Part shown: piece after piece, positions 57,346-64,000 of the stretch
Layout: each line of letters opens with the position of its first letter
Numbering within the stretch: the first letter of the stretch is position 1
From: Earliella scabrosa
Lineage: Eukaryota; Basidiomycota; Agaricomycetes; Polyporales; Polyporaceae
NCBI GenBank assembly: GCA_022605405.1
Contig: JABYQQ010000006.1
Coordinates: forward strand, 992,001 to 1,056,000
Length of the DNA stretch: 64,000 nucleotides
Reading direction: 5' to 3'
The notes under the pieces: model-generated
Seen by the model: only the letters and a program-made list of their open reading frames with translations
What the model was told of the DNA's origin: nothing
The model's database searches: none
Made by a program: the position numbers and the translations under genes

Positions 57346-58573
57346 CACAGTCCATGGACCGGATGGCTTGCCTGCGTTCGAACGGGACGGTCACTGCCGG
57401 ACTCTGAGTCAATGGAGAAGAACGACTGCGCAGGACTGACCTTAGACCGCGAAGGACATGACAAGACGTAAATCATAGCGCTTTGCTGTCGGAGTAGGTA
57501 CGAGAGCGTCAGATACAAGGAGAATCCCGGTGGAGTGCAACAATCCCGCCCATTCGAAGTACTTAGCTGCGATCAAGAGATAATCACCATTCTCACCAGA
57601 TGCGGTGTGAGGCCCTCAGAGGGTCTAGCTGCACGGATGTAGCGCAGACAACATTGGGATGTCAGCGAAACGTTAACCAGAGCGTTGGCGAGTATGAGTG
57701 GCAGCCTGACAACCATATGATGAGGGAACAGGTGCGTGGGAAGGTTTCCATATCTGGTTGCGTGTGTTCGCGCGGGTCCCGGGAAACGCGGCACTACCTC
57801 TACCACCTAGTACGTACTGCATTTGCAGTCACTACCCGCCTTTCCAGCTGATCAAGTCAGTTCGGAGCTATACCGAACCTGCCGTCACCTCGATTACTTC
57901 ACCAAAAGCTGACGCGGCTATGGGCGACATGGCGTATCAGTGCGTTCAGACGCACTGCATCAGCCCTTCAACGTTACACTGGTGGTCGAAGCTCTCCATA
58001 CATGTACTATCATCGATGTTCAGTTGTTTTGACGCTTGGTAACTTTGTAAGCACCCGCGGATGGCAGGTGAGCTTCCTCATGATGCTCTCCCGAGTCTCG
58101 TCTAGCCTAGTAGCTCAGACATAATGTCTCGACTGTTCCGCAGGTGCGCAGATAGTATCACAAAACATTCGGACGGATCGCATTCCGCACAGGTATTTAC
58201 ACATATTTATGCATGTCATTTAACACGCACTGCGAACTATCGACCTGAAGCAAGGCCGGGCCTACGCCATCTTTGACCGCATGCCCGCCTGTTACGCAGA
58301 TGCACCGGTCCTGTCACCGAACTATGTAAGTGGTGGTTTAGCCTCATCCCACGCTCAATCACGATTCCCGCGCCGTAGGTTGTATAGCTATGAACCTGTA
58401 TGGACCGTTGCGTGTCGACGCTCTGACGTATACCGCTCAATAGATATCCGTACTGCCACGGCATCGCGGAAGCCATATCACCTATAAGGATGAATTCCCA
58501 GGTAAGCAGCACGAATATCATATAGTGCAGTGGCAGTGTGAGAGACGGAGACTAATCGAATATCCACCAGCTC
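57346..58573. other. intergenic, nothing recognised
   Basis: About 1.2 kb between divergent SDR2 and the DUF6533 gene. Short frames only. It is relatively AT-rich towards 58100-58570. Confidence 0.4.
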
Positions 58574-58574
58574 A

Positions 58575-58582
58575 TATATATA
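58575..58582 (+). promoter_or_regulatory. TATA box of the DUF6533 gene
   Basis: A TATATATA-like run about 35 bases before the ATG at 58614, unusually close, so the leader would be very short. Confidence 0.4.
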
Positions 58583-58613
58583 CTCGTGAGCACGCATTGT
58601 GGCATGCACAGAA

Positions 58614-60286
58614 ATGTCTGACAACTTCGAAAACGCTCAGGTTATTGCCACCATTGACTCCATGTTAGTATCTTGCATATTACATCGATGCACATTGGCT
58701 GACCTGCCTCTCTTTCTAGTCAAACCGGATCCTACTTTGAAACCGCTGCAGGAGGTCAATATCTCGTCAGGCTCCGTCATCGGCTCAATCCCTTGCAGTC
58801 ATGCTGACCTGTGCTGGCTTCTATAGCACTCCTGCTATACGAGTACATAATAACCTTCGACTTGGAGATCGACCTCTGCTGGAAGCAGAAGATCACAATG
58901 GCCTCTGTCCTATTCGGTGCCAATCGATATCTGCCATTGGCTGTTGCGATGATCGAGCTTCCGTACCCGTTACCATCGTCTTTGACATACACCGTGGGTC
59001 TGATCCAACTATGCAGTCATTTCAGAGCTAACGTTTTCGTCTAGGGGTACGTTGATCCCTCTTTCAGGCTAAAGAATGACGGTTGACCACTCGACAGTTG
59101 TGGAGCCATAATGTATATACCGGCAATACTGGATGTCCTTCAGGACTTCCACTGGGCATGTAAGACATCGGATTGATGTATACTTGTGACTCACTTCCTC
59201 ATCGTCACACAGTGTTCTCCGCCATTAGGGCATACGTGCTCAGTTCCAGGTCTCGCGCTCTCTCGGCTCTGGTGTTCCTCCTGTCGAGCGCCCCGTTGAT
59301 TATCAACTATGTACGTGGGATCTTCCATACTAGCACAGCTGTCTCCTGCTCACGCATGAGTGCAGACGCACCTGGGGCTCACCACCGTGCTCCTTGACGA
59401 GATAGGATGCGGCCTTGACTACAGACTTTCTACCGACATTCAAAACAGGCAAGTCCTCTCCTCATTCAATGCGATTTGGGTGCTGACTCCGTTTTCAGCT
59501 GTATGCATCCAGAAGTTCCTGCACGGTATCTGAGCTGACGGCTCCGAATGCAGTTGCTATCATTTCTAGGACATGTCTGATGGCGTCTGACGTCCTCGTT
59601 CTGGCCATCACTTGGTATGCTACGTACAAAAACAGCAGGGAGATTCGCGCTCTCGGCCAGCGGACATCGCTCTCGGACATTCTTCTCAGAGACGGTCAGT
59701 CTATATCAACCTTCACTGCACCCGAGATCGCAGCTCATTCTTCATGTCCTCTCAGGCGTGGTTTACTTCGTGTAAGCGGCAAACCACACGACTGCCTACG
59801 GAGGTCTTCTCTAACGTTACCCGCTCAGGACCCTGCTGGTTACGAACGTCTTGCATCTCGCTCTCACCTTGCGTTCGGTGCGGTCTTCAGGCCATGATGC
59901 CCTCACTTGCGCGCTAAGACGACACGCAGATCACAATCAGTCAAGGAGAGCAAGTCTCGAGCAACCTCACCTTTCTCTCTGACCCGTGAGCCGCTTACCG
60001 TCCCGAGTCCCCCCATTAACTAGTAATGATTTCCAGTATCACCGCCATCCTCGTGTCGAGATTCCTCATCGACCTACAAGAAGCCAACAACACGACGCTG
60101 CGCCAAGGATCGCTCGCCTCACTCCCCAGTCTGAACTTCGACAGATTCGTAGGCTCCCTCGGCTCCTCCCTTCCGGTGCCAGGTCGTGGGCCCATAGTTG
60201 GACGTGCTAGTGCGCAGGACCATGACAATGTGGACGAGGCGGAGGACGTCGACGTTAGTATGGCGGTCTCGCGTGACGAGTCGTGA
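58614..60286 (+). CDS. DUF6533-type membrane protein
   Basis: ATG 58614 (MSDNFENAQVIATID). The following exons give the DUF6533 signature LLLYEYIITFDLEIDLCWKQKITMASVLFGANRYLPL, then CGAIMYIPAILDVLQDFHWA, FSAIRAYVLSSRSRALSALVFLLSSAPLIINY, TCLMASDVLVLAITWYATYKNSRE, TSLSDILLRDGVVYFVTLLVTNVLHLALT and the end-domain ISSITAILVSRFLIDLQEANN. A hydrophilic acidic tail follows, with stop TGA 60284-60286. The layout is seven predicted helices with a cytoplasmic tail. The family is greatly expanded in mushroom-forming fungi and has no proven function; receptor-like roles have only been suggested from topology. About ten small introns; the exon joins between helices 2 and 3 are the least certain. Confidence 0.75.
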
Positions 60287-60828
60287 CGCTTACTCAGGTC
60301 GGAAGACGAAGAGAGGGAGGGGACAAGCGTCGCTCGCCATGATCTACAACTCGTCGCGACGAGGGCATTCGATAACATTAGATGCAGCACTACACATAGC
60401 GTTACACATAACAGAGGTAGACATTATAGCTACAAACGGGACGGGAACACGACATCGACGCTACGACAAAGCATGAACTTCGAACATTCTAACGGTACAA
60501 TGTGATGACGTCATGGGGATGGTGGGGATAACTCTAGAGGCGGGATGGCGTAAGGTACAACAATGATAGTGTCCACATCCAAGTCCGAGAGCTGAAGCAA
60601 GCGATACAACGAAGAGCAGAGACAGGAAAGATGAAGAGAAATAAGACGCGCGGAACCCGGAAACCAAAACCCGAATGATGGACGATATTGAAGAAGCAGA
60701 GCGATTGACCGAGGGTGCTACTGTGAGATCGTGGTGTGCATTCGGCTGTTTGCGCATACAGGGAAGGATGGTGGTCAGAGGCACGAACAACATCGAGAGG
60801 GCTAGGCATGCTTACAGGAACGAGCCGT
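60287..60828. other. convergent 3' region of the DUF6533 gene and zinc-finger gene C
   Basis: No gene seen. The duplicated 3' flank of genes A and B is not found here, so copy C does not share that part. Confidence 0.5.
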
Positions 60829-62354
60829 TCACTCGTAGCCGGCATCCTTGCCGTTGCCAGCTTTCCTCTTACCGCCGCCACGGTTCCCGTTGCTGGGTCC
60901 CTTCCCTTTGCCGGATCCCTTGCCCTTGCTAGGTCTGTCGACCTCACCCATGTCTTCGGCCTCGCCAGTTCCGTCGGACTGACTGACCGTGGACATGACC
61001 GCCGTCGTCTGCGCCGCGTTTACGTCCTCGAAACCATGATCCCGCTTCATGTGGTCCTTGAGACCAACATTGCGCTTGTAGCGATTGACGCAACCCGGGT
61101 ACGGGCACCTGAACTTGCTGTAGTTCAGATGCGTCTCCCTGTGGTGCACGCGAACTGCACAAGGCTTTCCTCTCTCTGCAATGAGCGAGTGAGCGCAGGT
61201 CCTCCAAGAAGGAAAAACGAACACTGACTTTGTCCACATTCCGGGACGAGGCACAGGCAATCGCCGGCAGCATTGCGTCCAATCACCAGGTCTTTGAGAA
61301 TGGCCTCGATTTCAGCGTCCGTCCTGGTCTCTTTGTCTTTGTCGGGCACGGCTACCGATTCCGATCCGGTGTCCGTACGAGCCTTCTTCGACGGCACCGG
61401 GGCGGGCTCGACGTCGTCGAGTTCGCGGTGAGCACGTTTGCCTTTTCCTCGTTTGTTTGCGCTCGGCGCCTCGGGAGAACGGGGAGCCTGCAAAGGGATT
61501 CCCGCGCCGTATGGCTGGAAGAGCTGGGATGGACCCTGTATGTTCATAGTCGGAGGTTCGGACGGGGATGGGACTGGATGGCCAGTAAAAGCGGAATGAG
61601 CAGCGGGCATAGTGTCGGGGAAGTGGTTCCAGGGTAGGTGGAGTGGGTACGACGTGCTCGGGTTGTCGTATGACGGCTGAGGATAGCCCGACCCATCGGC
61701 AGCCATACCAGAAGGATACGGGTTGTGTTCGAGGGAGAATCCGTGATAGGGAGGGTACCGCGAGGCGTAGTCTGCGTTCGTGGCGCCGAACCACAGGTCG
61801 TGCACGTTGCTCTGGGTATCAGGTACGAGCCACGGTCGCGGCATGGTCTCGAAGTTGATAGGAGCGTTCCCATCCCAGGTGAGTAGGTCGAGTTGACAAT
61901 GAGTGTAACCATTTGATGAGCCAGAAGCAAGATAGGACGTGCCCATGTCCAGACGGAGGCTGTCGGAGTCTTGAAAGTATGGCGTATCGTAGACATGAAC
62001 ATGGGGAAATGGAATGGGAGCCGGCAGTGCAAAGGGGGAGGGTGTGTGAATGTTCATGAAGTCCGATGCCGGGGTCCCTGCTGTGGAAGTCATTGCGAGT
62101 GATGGGGTGTAAATCCCCGTAGGGAGAATACCGATGGGATGACCGGGCGATGGGACCGCGCCGGGGGACGACGAGGCGTTGGGCTCAGCTGAAGTAGACA
62201 CAGCAGAGGGCTCTTCATAGCCTTGCCATGCTGCGTCCGAGAGAGAGGGCGTACGTCTGGACTTGAAACCACACGGCGTGGTTGGCAAGTCCTTCGCGTC
62301 TGCACCCTCTACGGCAGCACGGGGCGGGAAACGAAGCCCATATATGTACTCCAT
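60829..62354 (-). CDS. C2H2 zinc-finger protein C
   Basis: ATG 62354 (MEYIYGLRFPPRAAVEGADAKD); TGA 60829-60831; about 490 residues. One long first exon encodes a Pro/Ser/Tyr-rich N-terminus collinear with gene B (SGTPASDFM equivalent AGTPASDFM, HTPSPFALP, DMGTSYLA, PQPSYDNPSTS). A basic patch follows (KRGKGKRAHRELDD, PSKKARTD). A phase-1 intron splits the first finger after CLVPECGQ; that finger then continues to HHRETH. Finger 2 is CPYPGC, then KRNVGLKDHMKRDH. The tail is basic and Gly/Lys-rich (GKGSGKGKGPSNGNRGGGKRK). It probably encodes a nuclear DNA-binding regulator. Unlike gene B it is open throughout, so it shows the ancestral frame of this family. Confidence 0.78.
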
Positions 62355-62409
62355 CAACGGCAGAGCTGTTATGATGTGCAGGAATGGGGTGTGATGAGAA
62401 ATGGGTAGA

Positions 62410-62950
62410 GGGGAAGGATAGACGTTGTGGATGAGTTGTGAGGAGTAGATGCATTGCAGCGCGTACCGTTAAATAGACGCGCTGTTTTCGTCTGTTTTCC
62501 CCACACGCCCTGTGCAATTGTCCACAGCCACATTTGAATCCATTCGGGCGACGGAAGAGGTCCTGCTTTCGCAATGGAGAGAGCGGAGACGTCGCGGAGT
62601 GTCAGAGGATGCCGCTACGAACCCAGACAAAAGACGCGACCGTGACGCGCAAGAGAACGCGTCTCCGAGGCCATGTCGACGACGAGAGTCGGTGTGCACC
62701 AGATGAGAGACGTCGTGAGCGAGCGGGGGCAGGAAACGCGTGCGAGAGGCCAGATCAACGTCGAGGAAGGAGGTAGAGATGGACGAGCAGCGCGCGACGC
62801 GCGTCATGATCGGTTCGCGTGGGCAAATTGGCTGATCCGGCTCGCGTGGACGCGCGCGACCGTCTTGGCGCTGCTGTCGGGGGCGCGCTCGTCGAGTGAG
62901 CCACCCCGCTCCTGTTGTAACGTTGACGATCTTGACCAGCTGACTTCGAA
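62410..62950 (-). promoter_or_regulatory. conserved 500-base upstream block, copy C
   Basis: Inverted copy of the blocks before genes A and B. The TATA box (TATTTAA on the minus strand, 62469-62475) lies about 115 bases before the gene C ATG. It differs from copy A by scattered substitutions and short deletions, for example GCTGCTCGTCC where A has GCTCTGCTCGTCC. Confidence 0.8.
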
Positions 62951-64000
62951 CAGGCTATCGCCCGGGGACCTGGTGAGATGGTGTTAGACCGAGAGGCGGA
63001 TGGCATTAGGATCATTCAGAAGTTATCATAACGGTGAGTTCTTAGCTCAGAGCCTCCAGTCGTGCGCATTCGACCGGACTACACATCCCCCATCTTCGCC
63101 CATGCCACAAGGCGTGCCCCAGCCATAGGCTCGGGATGGCCTTCTACGAAGACAATCTTGGGATGGAACGCGCCGGGGGAAGCCTGTACTTCGCCATCCC
63201 TACTACCATCCCCACCCAGCGCACTGTCGTGTGAACGACTCGCAGTGCCGTGCCAGCTTCGACGATTGGGTCTGGCATGCCGCATTGCAGGCCAGCGACG
63301 ACTACCAAAGCAACGTCGCCTCCCGCTAAAGCAAGGTCAACTGTTGGTGTGTCCTCTGAACCACCGTCACCACCTTGGCTGCACGCATCCGTCGACTGCG
63401 CTCAAAATCTGCCCTCAATGGCCCCATTTCCCGCACGTAGAAGCCTCTCGCGGTCCCATTGAGGAGCATTATCCGGAGAATGAAGGCATACACTACGGTC
63501 AGTCTTGTCCGCCCGAGGTACCTCCATGCTCACGTTCTCATTCGCATGACTCAAGGTGAGTTATCCGCGGGCACATATCGCCCTTCCACGTCTCAAGGCT
63601 ACACCTTCATCTCGCAGCATGCCATGAGAGATCGACCATCCCTACGTCGCGCAAAGACACAACCTAGGAACGTCCCATCATGCGAACCGACAATAGACAT
63701 ACCAGCACGCAGTGCAGAGGTTGGAAACGTGGTCAAAGAATTTGCGTCAACCCAAGTCTGCGCTGCGGGCTGGGATATCCGTAGTCGTAATCCAGTTGCT
63801 CGAAGAACTGAGACATCGGTAAGTACTTTGACCATTGCCTGCGTAGCTGTCCGTCTCATGAGAACGAGCCTGTTATCTCCACAGTTCATCGCAGCTGGTA
63901 GGACAACAGCTGATAGAGCAGCTCTACTTTTTCAGTGCAAGACGAGGTCCAGGCACGTTCTTTTTACTTGTCCTGCCACTCACGTCGTGCGCTGACGACA
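62951..64000. other. upstream module of copy C, running off the window
   Basis: The first 180 bases match, in reverse complement, the segment before the blocks of units 1 and 2 (shared ATGGTGTTAGACCGAG, ATGGCATTAGGATCATT, ACACATCCCCC). Thus the duplicated unit extends beyond the promoter block here too. Plus-strand frames near 63062-63560 and 63459-63995 are open for up to 178 codons but show no known domain. They may belong to the putative divergent gene. Confidence 0.4.

Noticed and set aside
1..64000. CRISPR arrays, bacterial operons, rRNA genes or complete transposons
   Set aside because: No regularly spaced repeats, no ribosome-binding-site-driven operons, no rRNA motifs and no transposase or reverse transcriptase motifs were seen; gene structure is clearly eukaryotic.

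Overview
The window is nuclear DNA of a filamentous basidiomycete, most likely an agaricomycete. Genes are GC-rich and broken by many short GT-AG introns (mostly about 50-75 bases). Gene content also fits: two membrane protein families typical of mushroom-forming fungi (DUF6533 and DUF6534 types), an Rrm4-like endosomal RNA transporter, a fused CYP505 P450-reductase, ERG6 and HET-C. All gene structures below were inferred by eye from reading frames, splice signals and family knowledge; no search was run.

Left part (1-40.9 kb), mostly housekeeping and transport. An rrm4-type gene (minus, 1271-4777) is followed by a major facilitator transporter (MFS1, minus), a DUF6534 membrane protein (minus), a decayed MFS fragment, the splicing factor rds3/PHF5A (minus), the large chromatin gene snt2 (plus), a second MFS relic, MFS2 (minus), CYP505 (minus), erg6 (minus), a G3BP/Nxt3-type RNA-binding gene (minus) that diverges from het-c (plus), and two tandem transporters MFS3 and MFS4 (minus). 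All four transporters are paralogues of the anion:cation symporter type and share a tiny last exon encoding the same kind of C-terminus.

Right part (41.2-64 kb), an accessory and strongly duplicated region. It holds five C2H2 zinc-finger genes (A 43.8 kb +, B 48.8 kb +, E 53.0 kb -, D 54.7 kb -, C 60.8 kb -). In all five, a phase-1 intron splits the first finger at the same codon, the third after the second zinc cysteine. Two short-chain dehydrogenase genes (51.4 kb + and 56.3 kb -) enclose genes E and D, a DUF6533 membrane protein lies at 58.6 kb, and an orphan dehydrogenase tail lies at 52.45 kb. Genes A and B sit in two abutting, diverged tandem units of about 4.9 kb. Genes A, B and C (C inverted) are each preceded by an almost invariant block of about 500 bases that ends at a TATA box, although the coding parts have diverged strongly. 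This block plus the zinc-finger family is the best candidate here for an undescribed system: a local regulator family whose upstream DNA is more conserved than its proteins.

Several long stretches (1-1270, 12.7-14.6 kb, 57.3-58.6 kb, parts of 41-43 kb and 46-48 kb) hold no gene that could be recognised.
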